A stretch of DNA of 64,000 bases from Loripinus fragilis (Eukaryota > Mollusca > Bivalvia > Lucinida > Lucinidae): assembly GCA_964019695.1 (NCBI GenBank), contig OZ026518.1:110466145-110530144 (forward strand), in the 5' to 3' direction. The translations under genes were made by a program, and so were the position numbers. Below the pieces are notes generated by a model that was not told the origin of the DNA, ran no database searches, and saw only the letters and a program-made list of their open reading frames with translations. Shown one piece after another: positions 33,201 through 44,030 of the stretch; position 1 is the first letter of the stretch, and each line of letters begins with the position of its first letter.

Positions 33201-35092
33201 ATGGCAAATGATGCAAAAAAGCAGCCTATCAAATTTCTGTTCGACCAATGTCGGAAATCTTAAAGTATTCTTAGAGGTACACGGTAGAGACATAGATTTT
33301 GCAAAATCAGAGCAAAGTTACCATTTGACTAGCAAAGATGCAGAGGCAGCTGCAGTTAGATTGCTCTTGCCACTTCACAGGAAGAGATATATACCAGAGT
33401 CATACTCCATTGTATGCATATATGTGAAATGGCATTAAACCCATAATTTAATCAGGTGTTTGATCCCATGACACTGACATGCTGTTTCTGCTTTTGAAGA
33501 ATGCTAAAAGGATTCAAGTTTTGCTGAGTCAAGTTGTTTGACGCTGGCACTGGCCACACATACAAAGAAAATTAAGTCTTTTGGTGGCTAAAGAGGAGGA
33601 TCACATGAAATGCTTATAAGTGATGTTTGTCACAATTACCAATTTTAAAAAGTAATCTTAATTACTGTAACACATATAACACCATAGGAAGCTGTATATT
33701 TGTTAAAAAATCTTTTCTTATGTATCAAAGGTATTAAGCATGCAAACTACATGAAGAATTCAAATAAATAGATAGTTTTATGTCTTCTTTCTGTTTCTCA
33801 GACTTTCAATTCATTTATTCTTAAATTGATATGGTAACATATGTATCATACCATTACAGGCTAACCCCCTAGTTAATAGAGTGCAAACATCTCTGATCTG
33901 ATGCAGCTTGAATTGTTCTTTAAGGTAGGATATGTCTGCACAATTCCCAAAGGGATGGAGAGGAACAGGGTTGTACTCAGTTTGCAGTCCTAATACAATG
34001 CCATGATTCTACTGGTTGTGATGAAATGGGTGATTATTTTGCAATAGAAGCAGACACAATGATTGACATTGTGAGGGTGACTTGAATAAAGATTGTTTTT
34101 GAATAATTTTATTAATATGAATATTTATTAAATTGTGTCATTTAAATGAGAACTATTATTTTCTATCTATATGTCTATATAATTTAATATTATAAGCATT
34201 AGGAAATATGTGATTAAAAAGGTTATATATAACATAGGTAACACAATTCCAAGGGCTTGTTATCAGCAATGACTGTAATTATTAAGACTAAGGCACCAGA
34301 GGCTAGAGATTAATAGGAAAACATGTGAAAAACAGTATTTTTCTGAAATACCATCTCTTACTTCCAAGAAAATTTCCTAGCTCATTCATTATGACATGTA
34401 ACATACATTACATACTTTAATATGTGCTCTGATCCTGATGTCAAACTTGCAAATGTATGATTCTTTATTGCATTAGCAAGACAGTGCCAAAAATGTAAGA
34501 TATCCACGAGAGTAAAATATTTTCATATATTTTTCTTCAATAATAGATACCAAAATTGGATACTTAACTTTGGGGGTAGGGTTGTTTAATAGCTCATATA
34601 AAACAATGTATTTGAGATAGAAAAGCAAACTTTGTTTTTTCTATTAGTCAAATGAGTACTTTAGTAAACTAAGATTAAAAACACTTGTAAAAATGCACAA
34701 ATCGTCTGTAAAATGAATGATGTTAGTCATGATTTCAACTTTCAAAGGGAAATTTAATCTATGTAACGCATATAACACCATTGAAGGCTGTAATTTTGTT
34801 TAAAATGCTTTTATGTAGCTTAGGCATCCAGCTTGCAAACTACATAAGAAATTTGAATAATTAGATGGTTTAATGTCTTCTTTCTGTAGCTCAAACTTTC
34901 ATTTTGATTTTTTCCTTAGTTTGTTACAGTAACATATGTAACAGGCTGTCAGAGACTAACGCCCCGGAGCACTGAGTGCAAACATCTCTTAAAAGATGCG
35001 GCTTGAAATTTTCTTTAAGATAGGATATGTCTGCAAAATTCCCTAGGGGGGGGGAGCAGGACCTTTTTTAGCTCGAAGTCTATTAAAACAGT
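30208..35092. mobile_element. Large DNA transposon with compound inverted arms (~4.9 kb), decayed
   Basis: The left outer sequence (ATAGAC...GCTGAG..., TGCTCC, a C tract, TAGGGAATTTTGCAGACATA) is repeated in reverse at 34990-35092. The similarity continues inward for at least several hundred bases. Each arm is itself built of repeats: units beginning with GGAATTNTGCAGACA recur at about 30245, 30968 and 31330, and inverted at about 33930 and 35020. GTAACATATGTTAC-like palindromes recur through the arms. The centre (31860-33440) holds broken coding frames. Exact ends and target duplication are not resolved. It lies in the intron between exons 7b and 7c. Confidence 0.75.
31895..33438 (+). pseudogene. 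Decayed coding core of the large transposon
   Basis: Three open pieces (31895-32221, 32953-33156, 33208-33438) lie on one strand between the inverted arms, separated by stops and frame changes. The second contains NIIDGNVQLHILSLIPDNFQ and EGLPKPSRANIVT. The third contains GNLKVFLEVHGRDIDF and a segment SKDAEAAAVRLLLPLH. That segment faintly recalls an EADTRxLLH-type motif I associate with uncharacterised invertebrate mobile-element proteins (recollection, weak). The first piece (108 codons) is unassigned. No DDE triad was identified. Confidence 0.4.
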
Positions 35093-35097
35093 GTATT

Positions 35098-35558
35098 TAA
35101 CTCTTTGCATATTGGGTAATTTTTCATGCTTTTAAGAACATATTTGACTTCACTACAGCTGGTGACTGGGACTGTGTGGCGGCAGTAGAAAGTCTCCCTG
35201 GAGTCCCTGCCCATCACTATAGTGTAGATTTTCTTGTCCTTTGGGATCATGGGTTTCATTGTGGAACTTTGAAACTATTAGAGGGTCACTGATGAGGCCT
35301 AAATGGCAGAAACTAGCTAGTCTGGCACACTCTAGTTTCAGTTCTTTGGTGCATTCTTTGCTTCCAAAGGTTACCCTATAAAGAACATATTTTATCAAAA
35401 TTAATTTTTTTCAAAAAAACAGTAGCAGGAACACTGTCAGAGTGTCAAACGGTTTGGATCCAAATCAGGACTGACATTGTGATCTGGATCCAAACGACAT
35501 GTATTTGCAAAGGTTTTCAGCAGGTCAAAAAAGTGGCTGCTAGCTAGTAAAGAGTTAA
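35098..35558. mobile_element. Family K repeat with ~230-bp insertion
   Basis: Ends TAACTCTTTGCATATTGGG and AGTAAAGAGTTAA. The core is ACGGTTTGGATCCAAATCAG. Between about 35160 and 35390 is unrelated GC-richer sequence (GACTGGGACTGTGTGGCGGC). Confidence 0.7.
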
Positions 35559-35818
35559 GATTGTAAACTTTTGCATTGACTGGCAAACATCCAATATTAC
35601 TCCTTATGTCTTGGCCCCCAAATTTGGGTGAGGAAAATCTCTGATTTTAATATTGTTTTACATACTATTATTCGCTGTTGCTTTTATAGCAGCTTGGAAC
35701 AGAATATGTTATCCTATATACTTCTAAATATATACCCTATACCTTACCTATAATATATGCTTAAAAATTATACACCTATAACTTAGTGCTCGCTTTTTTA
35801 TTTATTTGCATGCTGTAG

Positions 35819-35883
35819 GTAGTAGCTACATCGACTTTGACGATGCTATCCCCTGCTATAAGCCTAAATATCATTTGACAGAG
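35819..35883 (+). CDS. Exon 7c, short alternative exon
   Basis: It follows a pyrimidine-rich region and CTGTAG, and ends ACAGAG|GTAATG. It is 65 bp, enters in phase 1 (G+GT, Gly) and leaves in phase 0. It encodes SSYIDFDDAIPCYKPKYHLT plus E. Reading in phase 0 hits TGA. A repeated TAG at the acceptor gives NAGNAG-like choices (35819, 35823, 35826), but only 35819 fits a one-base carry-in. It follows the large transposon and a family K repeat. Confidence 0.65.
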
Positions 35884-35983
35884 GTAATGTAAGAAGTAAA
35901 GCATAAAATTAGCCAGCCCATGAGAAATAGGGTACTTAAAGTTATCCAGATAGGAGGGGTTAATTAAATATTAATTGAGCTGT

Positions 35984-36206
35984 GACCTGTGATTTCCAAC
36001 AATGTGGCATTTTGACATGTGTAGATTCAAACGAGCCTGTGCAGCCTTCTTTTAAGCTTAGAAACTCCAAATGATGTTTGGTTAGTAGCTTAGTAATCAA
36101 AGTATATTCAAGCGACTAGCGAATGCTCTGATCAGGCTGCACATATGCGCAGGCTGGTCTGAGGCTTTGCTGGTCGCACATACCACATTGTTGGAAATCT
36201 CATGTT
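35984..36206. mobile_element. Family C MITE, 100 bp after exon 7c
   Basis: Ends GATTTCCAACAATGTGGC and CACATTGTTGGAAATCTCAT. The core is ATGCGCAGGCTGGTCTGAGG. Confidence 0.87.
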
Positions 36207-36214
36207 GCGGGTCA

Positions 36215-36335
36215 ATTTTCTTATTTATCAACCGAAACATATGTTTTGGGTACTTAAAAGAACTGTCTCAATGAGACGGTTCTTTCGATCACCCAAAACA
36301 TTTGTTCTAACTGATGGCTAAGAATATAATCCTAA
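36215..36335. repeat. Family A hairpin repeat, next to the foldback
   Basis: Stem GTACTTAAAAGAACTGTC/GACGGTTCTTTCGATCAC at 36249-36294. The right arm is cut by the foldback element. Confidence 0.8.
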
Positions 36336-36344
36336 TTTAAAGAT

Positions 36345-36804
36345 TTGCAACCACCACACTGGTAAATGTATACGTCGCTTTGCCGGTATTAACCCATATT
36401 GCCGGTACTTCATAGAGCGGATGTGGTAGGTATTTTCATTTTTGTGGGTGTTAATACTATATGGAAAAACATGCCATATGCCAAAGGGACTATAGATTTC
36501 AATCATTTTTAAGTATTCAGTATGTGCATGGCGATTTATGTAAGCATTTAGGAATAGATCGGAGTACCGATCGAATACCCATCATCCGGATTGGTACTTT
36601 AATCTATTCCTAAATGCTTACATAAATCGCCATGTGCATGCCAAATACTTCAAAATGATCTAATTCTATAGTCCCTTTGGCATACTGCATGTTTTTCTAT
36701 ATAGTATTAACAGCATTATCTACCACTTCCGGTCTATGAAGTAACGGCAATACGCGTAAATACCAGCAAATCAACGTATACATTTACCAGTGTGAACCAC
36801 ACTT
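36345..36804. repeat. 460-bp foldback element with long arms
   Basis: The left arm 36345-36575 and right arm 36590-36804 are complementary over most of their length. Anchors are CACTGGTAAATGTATACGTC on the outside and CATGGCGATTTATGTAAGCA next to the loop. The loop holds GATCGGAGTACCGATC. Confidence 0.85.
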
Positions 36805-37619
36805 AAAATGTTCATGCAGTGTTATCCAATGGGGATAGACGTCTATTTTCTGGCCTGAACCTTCATCTTCTAACATACTTAGATGTGTTAGCAGGGACTG
36901 CAGTACAGATGGATAGGCTCATCAGAACCTTCACTGCTAACCTAAGTGATCAATATCAAAATCTCATGAGCTGGCTCAAATATTGATCATGAGTTTGGAT
37001 CTATAAAATAAATCATCAGACCCCTTCATTTAGAAAATAAATCTCATGAGCATGTTGACTTAGTCAAATCTTTAGCTTCAGCATGACAATTTAACTCTTA
37101 AAGCACCAAGAAAAAATGCATCTGAAAAATGACGTCTGCTGAAGTCGTCTGCTGCAAGTAATTGCCTAGCATTATTGACAAATTTAAGTATAGAAGCAAA
37201 CAGGGTGAACCCAGATCAGACTGCTCCTATAGCGATTTGCGTTTTAAGGGTTAAAACATTATGTTTTTTTGTTACTCATGGACTGAGAAGAGGCCCAAAC
37301 TCCAGAGAACGATAAGGCGGCATCTTTAAAGCCTGAGTTATCTCTCCTACCACATTGGAAGGAGACATTATTTTTATGCAGATCCCAGTGATATTACACA
37401 GCATCTCAAGCGCCTGTTGGCAGCTTTTCACCAAATTTGCCATGATATAAAACTGGGCAATGATGAAGAATTGATTGGGTTGTGGTGACCTTAAAACTTT
37501 TCTAGATCACTGTTGACATAAACTGGTACATTTATGCCAGAGCTTCCTTTTGTCCTCAATATCTTCTTTAGATTAAAATTTCAATACTAATATTTACATT
37601 TCATATAATATTGAGCATT

Positions 37620-37842
37620 AACATGAGACTTCCAACAATGTGGTATGTGCGATCAGCAGGCTCAGATCAGCCTGCGCATATGCGCAGTCTGATCAGAGCA
37701 TTTGCCAGTGGCTTGAATATTCTATGAGTGTTAAGCTACTGACTGAACATCATTTGGAGTTTCTAAGCTTAAAAGGAGGCTGCATAGGCTGGTCTGAGTC
37801 TACACTTGTCAAAATGCCTCATAATGCTGAAAATCACATGTA
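37620..37842. mobile_element. Family C MITE, reverse orientation
   Basis: It starts CATGAGACTTCCAACAATG. The palindromic core GCCTGCGCATATGCGCAGTC is well preserved. Confidence 0.87.
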
Positions 37843-37917
37843 GTGTCTTGTTATTATGATATCAACCAAATATTCTACATAATCTGTTCAGCTATGTTAT
37901 TTCAATTAAAACAGTGG

Positions 37918-38056
37918 GTTCTAAAAGTAAAGATGACCAGGAAATACCGCAATCTTACTCTGCTGAACAACCCATGGCACTGTGAGGAAGAGACACAGAG
38001 CACTAGCACTCACGAGATATCAGGAAGACAACCAAAGCAAAGCAACTGGCCCAAGG
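37918..38056 (+). other. ~138-bp unique insert inside a repeat
   Basis: Compared with the related repeat at 16465-16510 (...ACAGTGG|...GGCTTCATAG), this copy has an extra segment from GGTTCTAAAAG to GGCCCAAG. It is GC-richer and reads SKSKDDQEIPQSYSAEQ in one frame and STSTHEISGRQPKQSNWPK in another. It has no splice donor, so it is not used as an exon here. It could be a captured mRNA fragment. Confidence 0.45.
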
Positions 38057-38225
38057 CTTCATGGAAAACAGTGCAGATCCTGATCAGATGACTTTGAGGA
38101 TATAATTATGTTCAGCAGGACAAGGGTTAAGAGCTGCTGTTTGATCAGCATTTGTTCTAAAAAAGCACAAAACCAAAACATTTCCAGTGCGTTTTGAACT
38201 GTTTTGTGTCCAGGAAGACCAAATT

Positions 38226-38435
38226 TACAGTAAAACCTGTCTTAAGCGGCCACTTAAAAAGAACACCAAAAATTAGTTTTCAAGACTGATTATCGCTTAA
38301 TGGAGGTCAAAAGTATTGCAGAATGCTCTCTTGGAGCATTCTGCAATACTTTTGACCTTCATTAAGCTACCATTTGTCTTTAAGACATTTGTTTTGTCTA
38401 TTTTTGAGTGGCCACTTCAGACAGGTTTTACTGTA
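38226..38435. mobile_element. Family D MITE, intact
   Basis: TACAGTAAAACCTGTCTTAA and CAGACAGGTTTTACTGTA, with a full central hairpin (38310-38350). Confidence 0.88.
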
Positions 38436-38608
38436 TTTTTAATCACAGTGCAATTAAGGCTTAGTACAGATTATGAAGGCATGGAATCATGTTAAACCCT
38501 GCAGTACTCTGCACTGTTTGCAAAAATTAAAATAACAATCTTGAGAGAATACAAGGCTAGAGTTTATGCCTTTCTGAATGAAAAAGATTAAGTATACTGG
38601 TATGATAC

Positions 38609-38845
38609 GGGCCTCGACGTGAGAAAACCTGCCTTCGGGGGTTTACGAACAACATAGACACAGACCAGCCTGCCCATCCGGGCAGTCTGATCAGCACCTT
38701 TGTTATTCACTTATTGGAAAGTATCATATCTAAAATTGCTACAAGCAAAATTTCAATTTTCTAGCTAGTCTCTGTAGCTGAGGAGACTGGTTTGAGTCTC
38801 ACTTTGTAAGAAACCCTGAAGACAGGTTTTGTCGCGTCGAGGCCC
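38609..38845. mobile_element. Family B MITE, full length
   Basis: The ends are GGGCCTCGACGTGAGAAAAC and GTCGCGTCGAGGCCC, between TA dinucleotides. The least diverged TIRs of the family in this window. Confidence 0.9.
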
Positions 38846-39191
38846 ATACTAGAGTCCAGGCCATTCTGAACACAAAAGTGAATATTTAATATTTATAACA
38901 TGGATTGTCCGCTTGTATGTGGAGATAGTCCACAAGCTTTAGCTAGTGGATTATCTTACTTACGTGTGGACAAACATGGTATAACTTATACCAACTGCAT
39001 CAGTGTAGAGCTTGCACATCACAAGACATTTCATGGTAAAGGTGGTATAATAGACTTTTAGCCATTTTGAATACATGTACAATGGCATATGTCACTCTGC
39101 ATACTTTTTATGGGGTATACTAGAGTTTATTATTTTGTATTGGTGATGTAAATTACTAATTTGATAAAGACTGTAATTTGTTCTTTTTTAG

Positions 39192-39255
39192 GTTTTAAGA
39201 GATTCCTATGGCTCTGTGCCAGTCTACACAACAAAATACGCTCTATCTGATGAAG
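39192..39255 (+). CDS. Exon 8, shared exon after the alternative set
   Basis: It lies between TTTTTTAG and GATGAAG|GTATGT. It is 64 bp, starts in phase 0 and leaves one base. It encodes VLRDSYGSVPVYTTKYALSD plus E. Skipping all three alternative exons would enter here in the wrong phase and reach a TGA within about 20 codons, so one of them is needed. Confidence 0.7.
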
Positions 39256-40127
39256 GTATGTGCTTTAACTGTAGTGACCATTTTTAGACTAATGGAATTT
39301 TCCTATTAGCTCTATACTGTAAAGTTAAAGGGATAAATTACACTTTTTTCAAATGCGTTTATTATAGAGTTTACAGTATGGCAGGAATAATTCTTCATTA
39401 AATGTTAGTGAATGCCCCTCTATTAGCCTATAATTAATCACTTTTGCTTCTTAATGGGAGTCTGGTCATTCTCAGGTCAATGATCTCTACACACCAAAAC
39501 TGGAATCACTTCCACCTGCTTACACACTACCAAAGCAGAATTATAAATCAGTCAAAAGCCAAAAAATAACAATGTATCAGAGTAATGCTTTTAGCAGTGT
39601 GTGCATTGATGAGTATATTTTGATACTTGGCCCATTTTAAAATTTAAGTCTTAAAGCACTAATTATTACTATAGCAGACGACATATTTTGTAACAATTTT
39701 CTTCATTTTCTAACAAAAAAGACAGAATGAAATCAAATATACTTATTGAAAAACAAAATACTTTTCCTTTGACATTTGTTACATTTTGATTTGCATTGAT
39801 TTGGCCATTGATTGTAATTAAAACGGAATACCCATTATCCAATATTGAAATAAAGAAATTGACTGAAAGGTGCCTGCTTCAATCATTTGGCAGACCAGCA
39901 TATTGAGGTTAACTCAGGTTAATGTGTGCCAATAGCTGTAAGATGGCTGCTCCCAGAAGATTAGATAAACGGCTATAAAAGCTTCTGTAATTAACTAACC
40001 AGATGGATAAATGATCTGTGAAAATAAAATTAGTCAATAGCGAAATATTTATTTGTGAATAAAGTAAAATGTTAAAAAGCATGAACATGCAATTTAAGAT
40101 GGTCCATAATAATTAATCATGAAAAAT

Positions 40128-40368
40128 GGGCCTTGACGCGAGAAAATGTTACCTGACTGTTGCATGCAAACAACATAGGAGCCGATCAGCCGACACAATC
40201 CGTGCAGTCTGATCAGCACCTTTGTCATTCGCTCTCTGGAAAGTACAACAGCAACACTCGCTACAGTCATAATTTCAAAGATTCCCGCTAGTCTCTGTAG
40301 CTGAGCAGTGTGGTTTGAACCTTACCTGGTCAAAATCCCTGAAGACAGGTTTTCTCACTTTGAGGCCC
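40128..40368. mobile_element. Family B MITE, full length
   Basis: The ends are GGGCCTTGACGCGAGAAAA and TTTTCTCACTTTGAGGCCC. It carries GATCAGCCGACACAATCC, a mutated core. Confidence 0.87.
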
Positions 40369-40514
40369 GTATTATATGGACCAAACAGCGTGAGAAAAGC
40401 TGTATTTATACACGCTTTTTTCTTTAGAAAAAAAAAGGGTATGTTAATTTCGTACCAAAGTTGGTCAATCGTTTGTCGTGCATACGTAGGTGCGTGCGGC
40501 TTTCCGTCACGTTT

Positions 40515-40794
40515 CTTGTAAATGCATCTCCTCCTAAACCATTTAACATAGCAGCTTCAAACTGTGCAGGTACATAGGTCACATAATGTAGAGAGAACTG
40601 AGCAACATTTTGTATGACCTTGGCCCCAAGGTCAAGGTTAAAGGTCAAAAATGTTTTTCTTGTAGATGCAGCTCCTCCTCAACCATTGGATGTAGCAACT
40701 TCAAACTTTGCAGGTGCATAGGTTACATGATGTAGAAAGTACTGGGCAACATTTTGTGTGACCTTGACCCAACGGTCATAGGTCAAATAATGTA
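40515..40794 (+). repeat. 144-bp tandem repeat, two units (left of the LINE)
   Basis: Units start CTTGTAAATGCATCTCC (40515) and CTTGTAGATGCAGCTCC (40659). Each contains GCAGGTACATAGGTCACATA-like and TGACCTTG.CCC..GGTCA segments. Confidence 0.85.
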
Positions 40795-42354
40795 TTTTTT
40801 GTATTCAATTCAATTCAATTCAATGATATATTTACGTGTCACCTTATGTACAAACATAAAATACAGACATATAAACATAATACAAAAGTATATAAGCTAC
40901 TCTCAAAGAGTTATGAGACACGATAAAACCTCATTAAAATTCATATAAGATAAAAACATTTTCATTATTTATATAAAAAGCGTCTGCGCCTTTCAAGAAT
41001 ATCTTTGCAGGTTTTGGCAACAGCCTTTACCATTTCTTTGGAAGAAAATAAAAAAGTTATTTTTTCTTCATCTGACAAAACATAAAAACCAGGATTTACA
41101 TTAAAAGCATGGCGAAAATTTCGAGTTGCAGGTCTTCATACAGTGGACATTTAAGGAGAACATGATGCTCTGATTCAACCATATTAAGACAATTGAAACA
41201 CGTTCGATGATTAACAGCTAAATTTTCGTATCTACCTGTTTCAAGTCTAAGGGGCGCAACTCCAGCTCTGAACTTGGCGAATGCACTACGCCATGCAAAA
41301 GGCATCAAGACTTTCACATAAGCCTCTGTTTCGAAGTTCGTTTTAAATGTCCTATAAGTGCGAAGTTTATTTTGACCATGTCCTCGTTTAGCATTTTCTC
41401 TATTGACTTCGTTTTTCCATTTATCAATATAAATATCCAGGTACTGCTTCTCACAGGTTGTTATAATATGTTTAGTGCCATAGTCATTTTCTAGAAAATG
41501 TGAACAGTTAATAGTCCGTAAATGTTTTTGAAAACGATAATACCAGTTTTTCGTTTGCGTTTTCATGGCTTCTGCCCACTTATACACTTTGTAGTTAAGT
41601 TGGTTTATGTCCATAGTTTTTAAACGGCACCAGAGTCTCAAAACACAGTTCCACTGTCGGACTTCCGCAGGGATCCAACCCATATCCCCTTCCACTGCTG
41701 CATTAGGGGTAAACTTGCCTACCCCAAGGAAAAATCTACAAGCCCTATGCTGTACCGAGTTGATGCACGAATATTCCCGAGTGCCCCAAATCGAAGCGCC
41801 GTAGCTAATCACAGAATTCACCGTAGAATCATACAGTCTGGTAAAAGTTCCAAAAGGAAAACCTCCAAAAGCTTTAGCTTTTGCAATAAGTAAACCTAAC
41901 GCTCTACTTGCAGACTGGGCCACTGCTTTCGCAGTGATGCTGTAGTCCAAATGTTCATGAAGTATTAATCCAAGATATTTGTATTGTTGTATCAAGTCCA
42001 AGCGCATTTCACCATACGAAAAATTGAATACTGATCGCTGTACGGATAACCGTCTAAAATGAACAATTTTGGATTTATCTTTGTTTATTTTCAAACCATT
42101 TCTTGCACTCCACTCGTTAAGACAGTTCAAAAGAGATTGTAAATCCTCCTCAGTGTCTGCGATAAGAATGACGTCATCAGCATACAGAAGTATGCATATT
42201 TTCTCACCTTCTATTTCTATTCCAATGTTTAACAGTTTCATGTCACGAATAAGATCGTCAATATATAAATTAAATATAAATTAAACAATAAAGGGGAGAG
42301 CAAACATCCCTGTTTTAGGCCACATTTGACTTCAAAAAAGTCTGTTGATACACC
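40795..42354 (-). mobile_element. 5'-truncated non-LTR retrotransposon (LINE), minus strand
   Basis: It contains the C-terminal part of a reverse transcriptase and ends on the minus strand in a (TTGAA)n tail (about 40804-40823). It splits a 144-bp tandem repeat, whose sequence resumes at about 42355 (GTAAATGCACCTC). TGTA occurs at both edges and may be a short target duplication. The upstream part of the reverse transcriptase and any endonuclease are missing. Confidence 0.88.
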
Positions 42355-42360
42355 GTTTAT
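41096..42360 (-). pseudogene. Reverse transcriptase C-terminal part (LINE), frameshifted near its 5' end
   Basis: The open part is 41096-42241 (381 codons). Its ICILLYADDVILIADTEEDL carries the catalytic YADD box, followed by GLKINKDKSK and YKYLGLILH (RT motifs D/E). A Cys/His motif near the C-terminus (CFNCLN, ESEHHVLLKCPLYED) is typical of I/Jockey-like LINE ORF2 ends. The frame continues upstream in another phase (VKCGLKQGCLLSPLLFNLY, the RT palm motif before YADD) across a short duplicated TTTAATTTATA at about 42270, which breaks the frame. Non-functional as it stands. Confidence 0.88.
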
Positions 42361-42620
42361 GTAAATGCACCTCTTCTTTAACCGTGGGACATAGCACCTT
42401 CAAACTTTGTAGGTGTATAGGTAACATGATGTAGAGAGTACTGGGCAACATGTCATATGACCTTGACCCCAAGATCAAAGGTCAAATTATGTACTTTATT
42501 GTAAATGCATCTCTCCCTTAATTGTTGGACATAGCATCTTCACTTTGCAGTTGCATAGGTCTCATTATGCAGTGGGTACTCTGGCAACATTTTATGAGAG
42601 AGTATTGCGATGGTGTTCCA
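42355..42620 (+). repeat. 144-bp tandem repeat, two more units (right of the LINE)
   Basis: The array continues after the retrotransposon with GTAAATGCACCTC (42363) and GTAAATGCATCTC (about 42501). The four-unit array was contiguous before the LINE arrived. Confidence 0.82.
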
Positions 42621-42722
42621 TCGACTGCAGTCTAGTTGTTAAATGTGAATGATGGTTCAGACCAGCCTAGCTAACTGGGCAATCCAATCACTCCTTGTTA
42701 TAAGCTGTCTGGAAAGTAGAAA

Positions 42723-43202
42723 ACAGTAAAACCTGTGTAAAACAGCCACTCAAATATAGACAAAACAAAGATCTTTATGACAAATGGTAGCTTAATGAAG
42801 GTCGAAAGTATTGCAGAATGCCCTTGGAGCATTCTGCAATACTTTTGACCTGCATTAAGCTATAATTAGTCAAGAAAATCAATTTTTGGTCTTTTGGAGA
42901 GTTGCAAGGATAATCCTAGCCCAAAATGATGATGGGCCCTTAAAATGGGCCAATGGTCCATATCCCATTCAAATACATGCAAATCTCAAAATTTTAATGG
43001 GCCATTTGAAATTTTTATGGCCCTTTGCAAAATTTGATGGGCCCAAGAATCCTTAATATCCACATTAGAGCATAACTGACATGAGATTTGAATAGCTTGT
43101 ATATGGGGCCCAGCCAGAAATAAAGTCCATTTTAGCAAAACATTAATAGTTTTCTCACAAAATGGATCAGCCCATTGTCGTTTTTCACATGTTTTACTGT
43201 AG
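42723..43202. mobile_element. Family D MITE with a ~275-bp insertion
   Basis: The left part 42723-42906 and the end CACATGTTTTACTGTA (about 43187-43202) are separated by a segment rich in GGGCC/GGCCC words (GATGGGCCCTTAAAATGGGC). Confidence 0.75.
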
Positions 43203-43854
43203 CTATAAATGCTACATCAAAAATTTCACAATTCTAACTATGATCTAACTACACTCAGGTGCCAAATTTAAGTCCACAAAGTGAATCTAAAGGCGAAAAA
43301 TAATGCTTATTTTCAACATTTTCAATATCATAAACTTAAAACACTAACAGTGATAACATTGTAATCCCCATCCTTAAGAAGGGGCAGAAAATTTTATCTT
43401 GTAATCATAGATGGCTGCCTAGCAACAAGAGAAAAGTGGCCAAATTTGCCCAACATAGTTCAATAATATAATCATTATGGCAACCAGACATACCATACTT
43501 ACTTAATTTTCTTTTATAACCTGAAGACTTATTGATGTCTCCTGACAATGATGATATATGGATTTATTGAAATTTCTTCCAATTCCAAAGTGAAAAATTC
43601 ATCGGTTTTATATAAAACTTTTCAAAACAAGAGATGAGTTAAGTAATTTTTTAGAAAGTCTGCATCTTTGTTGCTATGACAACATTTGGATGCACAATAT
43701 TAACTTTTCACAGAAATTTGACTTAAATATTATATAAGCCTGGAAGTCTATAGTATAATTTTAAGTACATATACCACTTATTCACATCTAAAAAGTCATA
43801 CCATATTAATTGGATAAGCTGTGAAGCATCAGCATGAAATTAGCCCGACACAAG

Positions 43855-44030
43855 GAAATCTGCCTGCTTGCTCCAGAGACTAGCTGCAATATTGAAACTT
43901 TACATGTCAAATGCTAAGCTATTATACTTTTTAAAGAGCAAATAACAAAGGCACTGATTAGACTGCATGGATGCTCAGGCTTATCTGTACCTTTGTTGTT
44001 TGCATGCAATAAAAGCAGGTTTGCATCGTA
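43855..44030. mobile_element. Family B MITE, degraded
   Basis: AGAGACTAGCTGCAATATTG and CACTGATTAGACTGCATGG are recognisable. The left end is lost. Confidence 0.65.
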
